DNA of 64,000 nucleotides from Pseudomonadota bacterium (GCA_018241525.1 JAFEDR010000012.1:62001-126000), one strand, 5' to 3'; shown: positions 55,104-63,342, numbered from the stretch's first letter. Notes: a model not told the origin generated them from the sequence alone. Made by a program: numbers and translations.

Positions 55104-55529
55104 GGGACCGCACTCGCGAGGGGGCGAGTGAGGGATGCTAGGGAGCGGGAACGGGGCCGAGAAACGCCCAATTGTTATGGTGCGATAACCGGCAGCGCAG
55201 CCGGGGCCCCGGCCGGGCGGGAGCCCGGGCCCGGGGGGCCTCCCGCGGCGCGAACCACCCGCCGAGGTGGCAATTTTCCTTGTATTCCTGTACGTTGCGC
55301 GCCGGTTCGTGGTCCTTCTTCGTTTTCTGCCTCCTGCCGCCCGGTTTCTCCGGTACCGGCACTGACACAAGACGCGAAGCGAGTTCGATCCAAGGTGGCG
55401 GCCGTGGCCGTCTCCGGGACGCCTCCGTCTATGGTCGGTCGCCCCGCGAGTCGTCTGCGCCGCCGTTCGTTCTGGTCCCGTTGTCGCCTATTCCGCGCGC
55501 GGGGCCCTGTTAGTGAGTGAGTGTTCGCA
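55104..55529. other. Divergent intergenic region cysJ / RNA-binding protein gene
   Basis: 426 bases with no gene that I can support. From 55190 to 55270 it is extremely GC-rich with nested inverted repeats; from about 55270 to 55355 it is pyrimidine-rich and T-rich, unlike the rest. It probably holds both promoters and a long leader for the RNA-binding protein. No clear sigma70 pair could be fixed. Confidence 0.5.
55175..55188. promoter_or_regulatory. TTAT-N6-ATAA inverted repeat upstream of cysJ
   Basis: TTATGGTGCGATAA sits about 72 bases before the cysJ ATG and is the most AT-rich spot nearby. Its form is like LysR-type boxes, of which CysB is the known controller of cys genes; no cysB gene is in the window. 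Confidence 0.4.
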
Positions 55530-55844
55530 ATGACCAAGATCTACGTGGGCAACCTGCCGTTCTCGGCGGACGAAGCGGCCGTTCGCCAGCTGTTCGAACA
55601 GCATGGCAAGGTCGAGTCCGTTGCCCTTATCAATGACCGCGAGACTGGCCGCCCGCGCGGCTTCGGCTTCGTCGAGATGCCGAGCAGCGATGCCCAGCGC
55701 GCGATCCAGAGCCTCAACGGGCAGAACATGGGCGGTCGCCCGCTGCGCGTGAACGAGGCCCAGGAGCGCTCGTTCGGCGGCGGCGGCGGCGGCGGTGGCG
55801 GTAACCGCGGCGGTGGCGGCGGCGGCGGCCCGCGCCGCTGGTAA
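55530..55844 (+). CDS. Glycine-rich RRM RNA-binding protein
   Basis: A 104-residue protein. An RRM covers residues 1-80, with RNP2 KIYVGNLPF and RNP1 RGFGFVEM, followed by a Gly/Arg tail (nine glycines, NRGGGGGGGP) ending RRW. This is the bacterial Rbp type, found in cyanobacteria and proteobacteria and often tied to cold or stress. The ATG at 55530 begins the RNP2 strand in the usual way; GTG 55521 is a weaker alternative. It has a long leader and is followed by two hairpins. Confidence 0.92.
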   Translation: MTKIYVGNLPFSADEAAVRQLFEQHGKVESVALINDRETGRPRGFGFVEMPSSDAQRAIQSLNGQNMGGRPLRVNEAQERSFGGGGGGGGGNRGGGGGGGPRRW

Positions 55845-55853
55845 GAGAGTGAA

Positions 55854-55913
55854 GGGCGCGGTCCGAAGGACCGCGCCCGACCGCTTCGCGGGCGGGACCG
55901 TCGGTCCCGCCCG
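55854..55913. terminator. Two tandem perfect hairpins (bidirectional terminator-like)
   Basis: Hairpin one: an 11-bp perfect stem (55854-55864 with 55868-55878) and GAA loop. Hairpin two: an 11-bp perfect stem (55889-55899 with 55903-55913) and GTC loop. They lie just after the RNA-binding protein stop and before the convergent modC end. There is no long T-run, only GTCCTTCC after the second, so efficiency as terminators is uncertain, but their place between convergent genes fits termination on both strands. Confidence 0.7.
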
Positions 55914-55959
55914 TCCTTCCGACCTTCGCGACTGCCGTCCCGGAGCCGGAAGTCAGGCG

Positions 55960-57051
55960 TCACGCGTGTCGCGTGTACGCATGGCCGCGCAGTGACGCGG
56001 CCTTCACGAGTGCCCAGACGCCGAGCCCCGGCCGCAACCGGAGCTCGTCCGCGGCTGCCCGCGTGATCCGCGCGAGCACGCGCGGCCCGCCGAGCTCGAT
56101 CACCGCCAGCATCTCGTCCGGGCCCTCCGGCACCAGTTCCTCGAGCCGGCCCTCGAGCGCGTTGCGCACCGACAGTCCGCGCGGCGCCTCGGTCGCGAGG
56201 ATCACGTCGCGCGCGAGGATCTGCAGGCGCAGCCGGTCGCCGGGCTTTGCGCCCGGCAGCGCCAGCCGCAGCCGGCCCGCGCCGATCGCGACGCTGGCGA
56301 GCCCGCTGGCCGGGTCAAGGGGGCCGACTTCGGCCTCGAGCACGGCGCCGATCGCATCGCCGCCGACGACCGGGCGCAGCCGCGGATCGAGGCTGAGCGC
56401 CGCCGGCGTACCGGCCGCGACCGTTCTCCCGCCAGCCACCAGCACCACCTCGGTGGCGAGTCGCAGCACCTCGTCGTACTGGTGGCTGACGTAGAGCATC
56501 GGGATCGCGAGCGCATCGCGCAGCCGCTCGAGATAGGGCAGCACTTCGTCGCGCCGCGCGCCGTCGATCGCGGCCAGCGGCTCGTCGAGCAGCAGCAGCC
56601 GCGGCTGCGACAGCAACGCCCGGCCGAGCGCGACCCGCTGCCGTTCACCCCCCGAAAGGTGTGCCGTGCGCCGCGCGAGCAGCGCGCCGAGCCCGAGCAG
56701 CGCCACGACCTCGTCCTCGCGCACGACCGGCGTCGCGGCGCGGGCGCGACGTGCCCCGTACCGCAGGTTGCCGGCGACGCTGAGGTGCGGGAACAGCCGC
56801 GCGTCCTGGAAGACGTAGCCGATGCCGCGCCGCTCGGCCGGCACCGCGAGTCCGCGCGCGCTGTCCAGCCAGCACTCGGCGCCGAGTGCGATGCGCCCGC
56901 GGGCGGCGATCAGCCCGGCGAGGGCATGCACGAGCGTGCTCTTGCCCGCGCCCGAGGGGCCGAACAGCGCCGTGACACCGGGCGTCGGCGCGCGGAAGCG
57001 CGCCTCGAGCCGGAACCGGCCGCGCTCCGCGACGAGGTCGACGTCGAGCAC
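55960..57051 (-). CDS. modC: Molybdate ABC transporter ATPase (ModC)
   Basis: A 363-residue ATPase. Walker A GPSGAGKSTL, signature LSGGERQRVALGRALL, Walker B LLLLDEPLAAID, then a TOBE/Mop domain (from about 290: SVRNALEGRLEELVPEGPDEMLAVIELGGPRVLARITRAAADEL), which is distinctive of ModC. The GTG at 57051 follows the modB stop by one base (TGAGGTG), so translation is coupled. A frame reaching to 57195 belongs to modB shadow. Confidence 0.9.
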   Translation of the reverse strand: MLDVDLVAERGRFRLEARFRAPTPGVTALFGPSGAGKSTLVHALAGLIAARGRIALGAECWLDSARGLAVPAERRGIGYVFQDARLFPHLSVAGNLRYGARRARAATPVVREDEVVALLGLGALLARRTAHLSGGERQRVALGRALLSQPRLLLLDEPLAAIDGARRDEVLPYLERLRDALAIPMLYVSHQYDEVLRLATEVVLVAGGRTVAAGTPAALSLDPRLRPVVGGDAIGAVLEAEVGPLDPASGLASVAIGAGRLRLALPGAKPGDRLRLQILARDVILATEAPRGLSVRNALEGRLEELVPEGPDEMLAVIELGGPRVLARITRAAADELRLRPGLGVWALVKAASLRGHAYTRHA

Positions 57052-57052
57052 C

Positions 57053-57739
57053 TCAGCCCCCGAGCCGGGCGCGGAGCCGCCGCGCGAGGAACTCGGCGCT
57101 GAGCAGGCCCGCGAAGCCGAGCGCGATCGACAGCGTCGCGAGCCGCGCAGCCGCGGCCTCGCCGTGCGGCGTCTCGATGGCACTGTACAGGGCAAGCGGC
57201 AAGGTGCGCGTCTCGCCCGGGATGTTGCTCGCGAAGGTGATCACGGCGCCGAACTCGCCGAGGCCCGCGGCGAAGGCGGTCACGACCCCGGCAAGGATGC
57301 CCGGCGCCATCAGCGGCAGCGTCACGCTCAGGAAGCGGTCGAGCGGGCCCGCGCCGAGCGTGCGTGCCGCCTCCTCGAGCCCCGGGTGGATGCCCTCGAG
57401 CGACAAGCGCATCGCCCGCACCATCATCGGAAAGCTCATCACGGCGCTCGCCAGCGCGGCGCCGGCCGTCGTGAAGGCGAGGCGCAGGCCGAAGGTCGCG
57501 TACAGCCAGCCGCCGAGCGGCCCGCGCACGCCGAACAGCACCAGCAGCAGGTAGCCGATCGCGACCGGTGGCAGCACCGCCGGCAGGTGCACGAATGCAT
57601 CGAGCAGGCTGCGGCCCGCGAAGCGGGCGCGCACCAGCAGCCAGGCGACCGGGACCGCGAACGGCAGGCTGATCGCGACGCTGCCGCCCGCGACGCAGAC
57701 GCTGACCCGCAGCGCCTGCCACTCCTCCGCGCTCAGCAC
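57053..57739 (-). CDS. modB: Molybdate ABC transporter permease (ModB)
   Basis: A 228-residue permease with five or six spans. The EAA-like loop (LEEAARTLGAGPLDRFLSVTLPLMAPGILAG) and LPAVLPPVAIGYLLLVLFG are ModB-like, as are the GEFGAVITFASNIPGETRTLPLALY segment and the N-terminal LSAEEWQALRVSV. It forms the channel with ModC. The gene that should encode the binding protein ModA is not next to it. Confidence 0.9.
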   Translation of the reverse strand: MLSAEEWQALRVSVCVAGGSVAISLPFAVPVAWLLVRARFAGRSLLDAFVHLPAVLPPVAIGYLLLVLFGVRGPLGGWLYATFGLRLAFTTAGAALASAVMSFPMMVRAMRLSLEGIHPGLEEAARTLGAGPLDRFLSVTLPLMAPGILAGVVTAFAAGLGEFGAVITFASNIPGETRTLPLALYSAIETPHGEAAAARLATLSIALGFAGLLSAEFLARRLRARLGG

Positions 57740-57785
57740 GGCGGCGCGGCCGGGCGGGGGGCACGGGCCGCGGCGCGGCGCGCGG

Positions 57786-58160
57786 TCACGGCATCCGGAT
57801 GCGGCCGCCGCCGGCCGGCGGCACTGCGCCGGGCTCGGGAATCACGATCGAGGAGGCGGCCTCGCGGCGCATCTGCTGCAGCTCGCGCATCGCATCGTCC
57901 ATCGCGAGGCGGGCGCCGTCGGCGAAACCCTTGATCGCGTCGGCGAGCGTCGCGCCGTCAATCTCGAAGCTGATCGGCAGCGTGCCCATCGGCGTCATCA
58001 CCGAGATCTGGCCGACGTACAGCGTCGGCCGCGAGGGGTCGGCGGCGCCATCGGCGAGCACCGGCACGAGCGCCCGGATCGAGCCGACGCGACGGTCGGT
58101 GTAGAGCTCCTCGCGATAGACGCTCGTGGCATCAAAGCGGGCTTCGGTCTGGGCATTCAT
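57786..58160 (-). CDS. Hypothetical protein, 124 residues
   Basis: A small soluble protein starting MNAQTEARFDATSVYREELY with segments DRRVGSIRALVPVL and ISFEIDGATLADAIKGFADGARLAMDDAMREL. The C-terminal half is helical and ends in a Pro/Gly-rich tail. GGAG sits 10 bases before the ATG. No family recognised. It lies 46 bases upstream of modB on the same strand and could be co-transcribed. Confidence 0.6.
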   Translation of the reverse strand: MNAQTEARFDATSVYREELYTDRRVGSIRALVPVLADGAADPSRPTLYVGQISVMTPMGTLPISFEIDGATLADAIKGFADGARLAMDDAMRELQQMRREAASSIVIPEPGAVPPAGGGRIRMP

Positions 58161-58242
58161 CGACGGCTCCGGCAGACGGCTGGCAGGACGCCCACCGTAG
58201 CAGAGGCCGCGCGGGGGCAGAAGCCGCGCAGCGGTCCGGCGC

Positions 58243-60429
58243 CTAGCGGCCGCCGAAGCGGACGGTCGCGTCGAGGCCGAAGTGGCGCGGCTCGCCGAGC
58301 TGCAGGTACAGCCGGTTCGGGTAGTCGGGCGGCACCAGCCCGAAATAGAAGCCGCGCACCGGATAGTCCTTGTCCAGCAGGTTGCGCCCCCACAGCGTGA
58401 CGCTCCAGCCCGGCGCCTCCCAGCCGAGGCGGGCGTGCAGCAGGCCATATGGGTGCGAGCGCGTGTCGTTCGGCGGCAGATCGAAGTAGTAGCCGCCCAT
58501 GCCGGTCGCCTCCAGCCGCGCGAACGGCCCGCGCGGGTCGCGAAACGCCGCGTACAGCGCCGCCTGCCAGTGCGGCGCGTTGGCCAGCTCGCGGCTGACG
58601 TTCGCGCCACCGCTGTCGCCGATGCGCACGAAATCGCGGAAGCGCGTCTCGAGCAGGCCGAGCGAGCCGCCGAGCGAGAGGCGCGGCGTGGCGCGCCAGT
58701 CGAGCGCCAGCTCGGCGCCATCGTTGAACCCGCGCTCGGCGTTGCCGGTGTAGAACACGAAGGTATTCGGGTTGCTGGGGTCGAGCTGCACGCTGGTCTT
58801 GAGCTGGGCATCGCGGCGCGCGACCGCGAACAGGTCGGCCTGGATGCGCAGGCGTCGTGCACCGAGTTCGGCCTTCCAGCCGGCCTCGACGCTCAGGTCG
58901 GACTCGGGGCGGAACAGCCGCTCGTCGGCGGCCAGGCCCTGGCTCAGGTTGAAGCCACCGGCCTTGTAGCCGCGCGCGAGCTCGACGTAGAGCGCCTGGT
59001 CGGCAGCCGGCTCGTAGCGCAGCGAGGCGTGGCCGCCCCACAGGCCGTCGCTCGGCCGGAACGCGCTCGCGGTGGTCGCGCCGGTGAGCGCGTCGGTGGT
59101 CTCGTCGTGGTAGCTCGCGCTGCGATGCTCGCCGCGCAGGCCGAGCGACCAGCGCAGCCGCGGGCCGAGGTCGCCGTCGAGCACGCCGAACAGGGCCGTG
59201 CTGGTCGAGCGATAGCCGCTCGCGATCACGAGGTCCTGCGCGTAGGCGCCATTGTAGGGGTCGAAGGAGCTGCCGACGCTCGTGTCGTTGAGCGTCTCCC
59301 GCAGCTGCATCGCGTAGGCGCCGACCAGCCACGCCGGGCCCGACGTCGCCTCGGTGCCGAGCCGCAGCTCGGCGCTCGCCGTGCGCCGGTCGCGGAACTG
59401 CAGCTCGGAGAATTGGTAGGTGCAGCTGACGCCGGTGCCCGGCGCGCAGTTCGCCCAGTAGCCGGGGTTGCCCCAGTCGCCGTCGTAGCCGTACTTGAGG
59501 CGGGTCTCCGCGACCGTCGCGATCGCGGTCAGCACCGGATCGCGCTCGGTCGCGCCGGCGTAGCGCAGCTTCAGCGCTGCGCCGCTCGAGTGCTGCGCAT
59601 CGACGCTCGGCTGGTCGGACAGCGTGCGGCGCGTGTTGTCGGGCGAGAACGCGTCGTAGCCGTCGTCGAGCTGCACGTGCAGCACGGTCAGGTCGAGGCG
59701 CAGTCGCGCGCTCGGCTGGTACCGCCAGCGGCCACGCAGGGTCAGCTCGTCCTGGTTGTCGGTGTCGCGGTTCAGGTAGACGTTGCGGTAGTAGCCGTCG
59801 CTCGTATAGCGCTGCACCGCGAGCCGGAATGCGGAGTCGAGTGCCTCGACCGGGCCGGTCACGACCGCGCCGACGCTGCGGCCGCCGTAGTCGCCGGCGC
59901 CGAGCTCGAGGCGGCCACCAAAGGCCGTGGCAGGCTCCGCGCTCGCGACGTAGATGAGGCCGCCGAGCGCGTTGGCGCCGTAGCGCGTCCCCTGCGGCCC
60001 GCGCAGCACCTCGACGCGGTCGACGTCGAACAGCGTCGCGGCCGAGCCGAGACCGCTGAAGTCGATGTCGTCGATCAGGAAGCCGATCGAGGGGTTCGGC
60101 GCGCCCTCGTACTGCTCGAGCTCGCCGATCCCGCGCAGCTGGAAATAGCGGGGCCGCGCCGTGTCGCCGGCCCAGTTCAGGTTCGGCACGAGCGCGAGCG
60201 ACTCCTCGAGGTGCTGCTGGCCGCCGTCGTGCAGCGCCGCGCCGGCGAGCACGGTGACGCTCGCTGGCGTCGCCAGCACCGGCTCCGCGCGCAGCGTCGC
60301 GGTGACGACGATCTCGTCGAGTTCGCCGTCGGGTGCGGCGCGCGCGACGGTCGCGAGACCGGCGATCAGGAGACCGAGGGTTACGGCGCCGCGCAGGCGG
60401 CGGCCCGTGGGGCCGGAAGTCGTCGTCAT
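58243..60429 (-). CDS. TonB-dependent receptor under TPP riboswitch control (thiamine-type)
   Basis: A 728-residue TonB-dependent transporter: signal peptide (about 32), TonB box LDEIVVTAT, plug (YFQLRGIGELEQYEGAPNPSIGFLIDDID; DVDRVEVLRGPQGTRYGANALGG) and a barrel ending LDATVRFGGR. Immediately upstream lies a TPP riboswitch. TPP-regulated outer-membrane receptors are known in proteobacteria and Bacteroidetes and are thought to import thiamine or its precursors; that ligand is the best inference here. No thiamine biosynthesis genes are nearby. A riboswitch also implies expression when TPP is scarce. Confidence 0.88.
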   Translation of the reverse strand: MTTTSGPTGRRLRGAVTLGLLIAGLATVARAAPDGELDEIVVTATLRAEPVLATPASVTVLAGAALHDGGQQHLEESLALVPNLNWAGDTARPRYFQLRGIGELEQYEGAPNPSIGFLIDDIDFSGLGSAATLFDVDRVEVLRGPQGTRYGANALGGLIYVASAEPATAFGGRLELGAGDYGGRSVGAVVTGPVEALDSAFRLAVQRYTSDGYYRNVYLNRDTDNQDELTLRGRWRYQPSARLRLDLTVLHVQLDDGYDAFSPDNTRRTLSDQPSVDAQHSSGAALKLRYAGATERDPVLTAIATVAETRLKYGYDGDWGNPGYWANCAPGTGVSCTYQFSELQFRDRRTASAELRLGTEATSGPAWLVGAYAMQLRETLNDTSVGSSFDPYNGAYAQDLVIASGYRSTSTALFGVLDGDLGPRLRWSLGLRGEHRSASYHDETTDALTGATTASAFRPSDGLWGGHASLRYEPAADQALYVELARGYKAGGFNLSQGLAADERLFRPESDLSVEAGWKAELGARRLRIQADLFAVARRDAQLKTSVQLDPSNPNTFVFYTGNAERGFNDGAELALDWRATPRLSLGGSLGLLETRFRDFVRIGDSGGANVSRELANAPHWQAALYAAFRDPRGPFARLEATGMGGYYFDLPPNDTRSHPYGLLHARLGWEAPGWSVTLWGRNLLDKDYPVRGFYFGLVPPDYPNRLYLQLGEPRHFGLDATVRFGGR

Positions 60430-60431
60430 TG

Positions 60432-60518
60432 CGCTCCCTACGCCGGTACTAACCGGATCAGGTTCAACGGGTTCGCAGGTACGCCTGCGTCTCAGGCCCC
60501 TCGAGGGCCACCCCAGCG
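60432..60518 (-). promoter_or_regulatory. TPP (THI-box) riboswitch in the receptor leader
   Basis: On the minus strand the aptamer carries the conserved CUGAGA (60495-60490), ACCUGAUC (60463-60456) and GCGUAGGG (60443-60436), with the P3-type hairpin arms GCAGGC/GCCUGC-like between, in the order required of the THI element. The outermost stem can pair CGCU (60518-60515) with AGCG (60435-60432). The likely ribosome site AGGGAG (60439-60434) is inside the 3' strand, just 4 bases before the ATG (60429). TPP binding should hide it, so control is at translation start. Confidence 0.93.
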
Positions 60519-60527
60519 ATGCCGCGC

Positions 60528-60533
60528 AGGATA
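60528..60533 (-). promoter_or_regulatory. Possible -10 element for the riboswitch transcript
   Basis: TATCCT on the minus strand would start RNA near 60521, at the 5' end of the aptamer. No good -35 is seen, so readthrough from the lrp-like gene is also possible. Confidence 0.35.
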
Positions 60534-60573
60534 CACGGCCGGCGCCGTCGCGCCTACCGCGTCGCGGCCGCGC

Positions 60574-61041
60574 TCAGCGCACCGGCAGCTCGCGCGATTT
60601 CTGCACCGTCCGCAGCGCGAAGCTCGAGTGCACGCGCGCCACGTGCGGCAGGCTCGTCAGGTGGCGGCTGTGGACGCGCTCGAAGTCGGCGGTGTCGGTG
60701 ACGACGACGCGCAGCAGGTAGTCGTACTCGCCCGACATCAGGTAGCACTCCATGACCTCGGGCACGCGCCGCACCGCCTGCTCGAAGGCGGCGAGGTCGG
60801 CGCGCTCCTGGCGCTCGAGGGTGATGCTGACAAAGACGTTCACGCCGAGCCCGGCCTTCTGCTCGTTGAGCACCGCCGCGTAGCCCTCGATCAGCCCGGC
60901 GGCCTCGAGCGCGCGCACCCGCCGCAGGCAGGCGGACTCCGACAGGCTCGCGCGCGCGGCGAGCTCGCTGTTCGTGATGCGTCCCTCGCGTTGCAGCGAC
61001 TGCAGGATCAGCCGGTCGTAACGGTCGAGCGTTTTCGGCAT
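60574..61041 (-). CDS. Lrp/AsnC-family transcriptional regulator
   Basis: A 155-residue regulator. The N-terminal HTH (DRYDRLILQSLQREGRITNSELAARASLSESACLRRVRALEAAGLI) and RAM domain (VSITLERQERADLAAFEQAVRRVPEVMECYLMSGEYDYLLRVVV) are typical. It is divergent from alanine dehydrogenase, which Lrp-type proteins commonly activate. The ATG at 61041 follows GGAGC. It may respond to alanine or leucine. Confidence 0.92.
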   Translation of the reverse strand: MPKTLDRYDRLILQSLQREGRITNSELAARASLSESACLRRVRALEAAGLIEGYAAVLNEQKAGLGVNVFVSITLERQERADLAAFEQAVRRVPEVMECYLMSGEYDYLLRVVVTDTADFERVHSRHLTSLPHVARVHSSFALRTVQKSRELPVR

Positions 61042-61070
61042 ATTCTTGCTCCAAAATTTTATAAGTCGCC

Positions 61071-61087
61071 AGAATCTTGCGCATTCT
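61071..61087. promoter_or_regulatory. AGAAT-N7-ATTCT inverted repeat in the lrp-ald region
   Basis: A 17-bp inverted repeat in the only AT-rich stretch between the divergent regulator and ald. TCTTGC occurs at 61044-61049 and 61075-61080, 31 bp apart (about three helical turns). These are the most likely sites for the adjacent Lrp-type protein. Confidence 0.5.
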
Positions 61088-61168
61088 AGCGAAATGCTGC
61101 GGTGCGTTTGCAAGAGGCTGCGAAGGCCGCATCGCTACAGTGGCGGCCCCACTGCGAGGAGAGCCGCG

Positions 61169-62281
61169 ATGCGCATCGGTGTGCCGAAGGAGATCAAGGT
61201 CCACGAGTACCGGGTCGGCCTCACCCCGGCCGGCGTGCGCGAGCTCGTCGCCGCGGGCCATCAGGTCGCGATCGAGTCGAAGGCCGGCCTCGGCATCGGC
61301 ATGGACGACGGCGAGTACCAGGCGGCCGGCGCGCGCATCCTGCCCGCGGCCAAGGACGTGTTCGACTTCGCCGAGCTCGTGGTCAAGGTCAAGGAGCCGC
61401 AGCCGGCCGAGTGCAAGCTGCTGCGCAAGGGCCAGGTGCTGTTCACGTACCTGCACCTGGCCGCCGACAAGGAGCAGGCCGAGGGCCTGATGAGCTCGGG
61501 CGCGACGGCGATCGCGTACGAGACGGTCACTGCGACCGACGGCAGCCTGCCGCTGCTGACGCCGATGAGCGAGGTCGCGGGCCGGATGTCGGTCCAGGTC
61601 GGCGCCACCTCGCTGCAGAAGGCCAACGGCGGCTTCGGCGTGCTGCTCGGCGGCGTGCCGGGCGTCGCGCCGGCCAAGGTCGTGGTGCTCGGCGGCGGCG
61701 TCGCCGGCACCCATGCCGCCGAGATGGCGGCGGGCCTGCGCGCCGACGTCACGGTCGTCGATCGCTCGCCGAAGCGCCTGCGCGAGCTGTCGGCGCAGTT
61801 CGGCGGCACGATCAAGACGGTGTACTCGACCGCCGACGCGATCGAGCGGCTGGTGCAGGAGGCCGATCTCGTGATCGGCGCGGTGCTGGTGGTCGGCGCC
61901 GCGGCGCCGAAGCTCGTCACCCACGCGATGGTGAAGCGCATGAAGGCGGGCGCCGTGATGGTCGACATCTCGATCGACCAGGGCGGCTGCTTCGAGACCA
62001 GCAAGCCGACCAGTCACGCGGCGCCGACCTACGTGGTCGACGGCGTGATCCATTACTGCGTGACGAACATGCCGGGCGCCGTGCCGCGCACCTCGACCTT
62101 CGCGCTGACGAACGCGACGCTGCCTTACGTGCGCGCGCTCGCCGAGCTCGGCTGGGAGAAGGCGCTGTCACGCGACCCGGGTTTCGCCCGCGGCCTCAAC
62201 GTGCACGCCGGCCGGATCACCCACGAGGCGGTCGCGCGCGACCTCGGCCTCGCGTTCCAGCCCGAGGCGCTGCGCGCCTGA
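61169..62281 (+). CDS. ald: Alanine dehydrogenase
   Basis: A 370-residue NAD-dependent enzyme. It opens MRIGVPKEIKVHEYRVGLTP, keeps the substrate residues Arg15 and Lys (VKVKEP), the catalytic-loop histidine in FTYLHLAADKEQ, NAD site VVVLGGGVAGTHAAEMAAG and the QGGCFETSKPTSH and NMPGAVPRTSTFALTNATLPY signatures. It interconverts L-alanine and pyruvate plus ammonia in the cytoplasm. ATG 61169 has GAGGAGAG upstream; the longer frame is unlikely. Control by the divergent Lrp-type regulator is likely. Confidence 0.95.
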   Translation: MRIGVPKEIKVHEYRVGLTPAGVRELVAAGHQVAIESKAGLGIGMDDGEYQAAGARILPAAKDVFDFAELVVKVKEPQPAECKLLRKGQVLFTYLHLAADKEQAEGLMSSGATAIAYETVTATDGSLPLLTPMSEVAGRMSVQVGATSLQKANGGFGVLLGGVPGVAPAKVVVLGGGVAGTHAAEMAAGLRADVTVVDRSPKRLRELSAQFGGTIKTVYSTADAIERLVQEADLVIGAVLVVGAAAPKLVTHAMVKRMKAGAVMVDISIDQGGCFETSKPTSHAAPTYVVDGVIHYCVTNMPGAVPRTSTFALTNATLPYVRALAELGWEKALSRDPGFARGLNVHAGRITHEAVARDLGLAFQPEALRA

Positions 62282-62288
62282 GGCCGGT

Positions 62289-62318
62289 CCGCGGCGTCCG
62301 CCTGCGCGGACGCCGCGG
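62289..62318. terminator. Bidirectional hairpin between ald and slyD
   Basis: A perfect 12-bp stem (62289-62300 with 62307-62318) and 6-base loop lies between the two convergent stops (62281 and 62324). No T-run follows; a Rho-independent terminator without a strong U-tract, or a Rho-assisted end, is likely. Confidence 0.7.
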
Positions 62319-62323
62319 TGCCT

Positions 62324-62809
62324 TCAATCGTGGTGGTGGTGGCCGTCGGGGCCGTGCACGTGGCCGTGTGCGAGCTCCTCTTCGCTCGCCGCGCGCACCT
62401 CGGCGATCTCGACGTCGAAGTGCAGCTGCTGACCGGCGAGCGGGTGGTTGCCGTCGACGGTGACCATGTCGCCGGCGACGCGTGTCACGACAACCTGCCG
62501 CGGGCCCTGCTCGGTCTGCGCCGTGAAGCGCATGCCGGCGCGCACGTCGGCGCCCTGGAACGCGCGCCGCGGCACCTGCTGGATCAGGGTCTGGTCGTGC
62601 TCGCCGTAGCCCTTGGCGGGCGGTACCGAGACCGCGACCCGGTCGCCCGCAGACTTGCCCTCGAGCGCCTCCTCGAGGCCGCCGATGATGTTGCCGCCGC
62701 CGTGCAGGTAGGCGAGCGGCTCGCCGCCGGCCGAGCTGTCGAGCACCTCGCCCGCGTCGTTCTTGAGCGTGTAATGGATCGTGACGACGGTGTCGCGCGC
62801 AACTAGCAT
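62324..62809 (-). CDS. slyD: FKBP-type peptidyl-prolyl isomerase SlyD
   Basis: A 161-residue SlyD-type protein. The FKBP part (TVVTIHYTLKNDAGEVLDSS; GGLEEALEGKSAGDRVAVSVPPAKGYGEH) contains the IF-domain insert QVPRRAFQGADVRAGMRF and VDGNHPLAGQQLHFDVEI, then a short His-rich tail (HGHVHGPDGHHHHD) for nickel or zinc binding. It is a cytoplasmic isomerase/chaperone and metal carrier, known to help hydrogenase maturation; no hydrogenase is near. The tail is shorter than in Escherichia coli. Confidence 0.94.
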   Translation of the reverse strand: MLVARDTVVTIHYTLKNDAGEVLDSSAGGEPLAYLHGGGNIIGGLEEALEGKSAGDRVAVSVPPAKGYGEHDQTLIQQVPRRAFQGADVRAGMRFTAQTEQGPRQVVVTRVAGDMVTVDGNHPLAGQQLHFDVEIAEVRAASEEELAHGHVHGPDGHHHHD

Positions 62810-62862
62810 GTCGGGGCCTCGGCCGATGGGGCGGGCAGTGTAGCGCCTGGGGGACTGTGCGG

Positions 62863-63342
62863 ATGGGCTTTCGAACGACGGATTTGCTCGATGCGCACCC
62901 GGCCCTCGAGGCCTGCGACGCGGGACTCGCGCACTACGGCGGCGTCCGCCGCTTCCAGGGCGAGGTGACGACGGTACGCTGCTTCGAGGACAACTCGCGG
63001 GTTCGCGAGCTGCTGAAGTCGCCGGGCCAGGGACGCGTGCTGGTCATCGACGGCGGCGGCTCGCGGCGCTGCGCGCTGGTCGGCGACCTGCTCGCGGCCG
63101 CCGGCCACGAGAACGGCTGGGCAGGCATCGTCGTCGCCGGCTGCGTGCGCGACAGCGCGGCGCTCGCGGCGCTGCCGATCGGCGTGCTCGCGCTCGGCCT
63201 GCAGCCGCGGCGCAGCGAGAAGCACGACCAGGGCGTCGTCGGCGTGCCCGTCGAGATCCTGGGCGCCCGCGTCGTGCCAGGCGCGTTCGCCTACGCCGAC
63301 GAAGACGGTGTCGTTTTCTCGCAACAGCGACTCACCGACTGA
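62863..63342 (+). CDS. rraA: Regulator of RNase E activity (RraA)
   Basis: A 159-residue RraA-family protein (MGFRTTDLLDAHPALEACD; SRRCALVGDLLAAAGHENGWAGIVVAGCVRDSAALAALPIGVLALGLQPRRSEKHDQG; GAFAYADEDGVVF). It inhibits RNase E, or in other family members acts as an aldolase. ATG 62863 is preferred because GGGGGA lies 8 bases upstream; GTG 62857 would leave only two bases. Confidence 0.93.
   Translation: MGFRTTDLLDAHPALEACDAGLAHYGGVRRFQGEVTTVRCFEDNSRVRELLKSPGQGRVLVIDGGGSRRCALVGDLLAAAGHENGWAGIVVAGCVRDSAALAALPIGVLALGLQPRRSEKHDQGVVGVPVEILGARVVPGAFAYADEDGVVFSQQRLTD

Noticed and set aside
58282..61089. A 935-residue plus-strand frame
   Set aside because: It runs antisense to the TonB receptor, the TPP riboswitch and the lrp-like gene; composition is that of a shadow frame.
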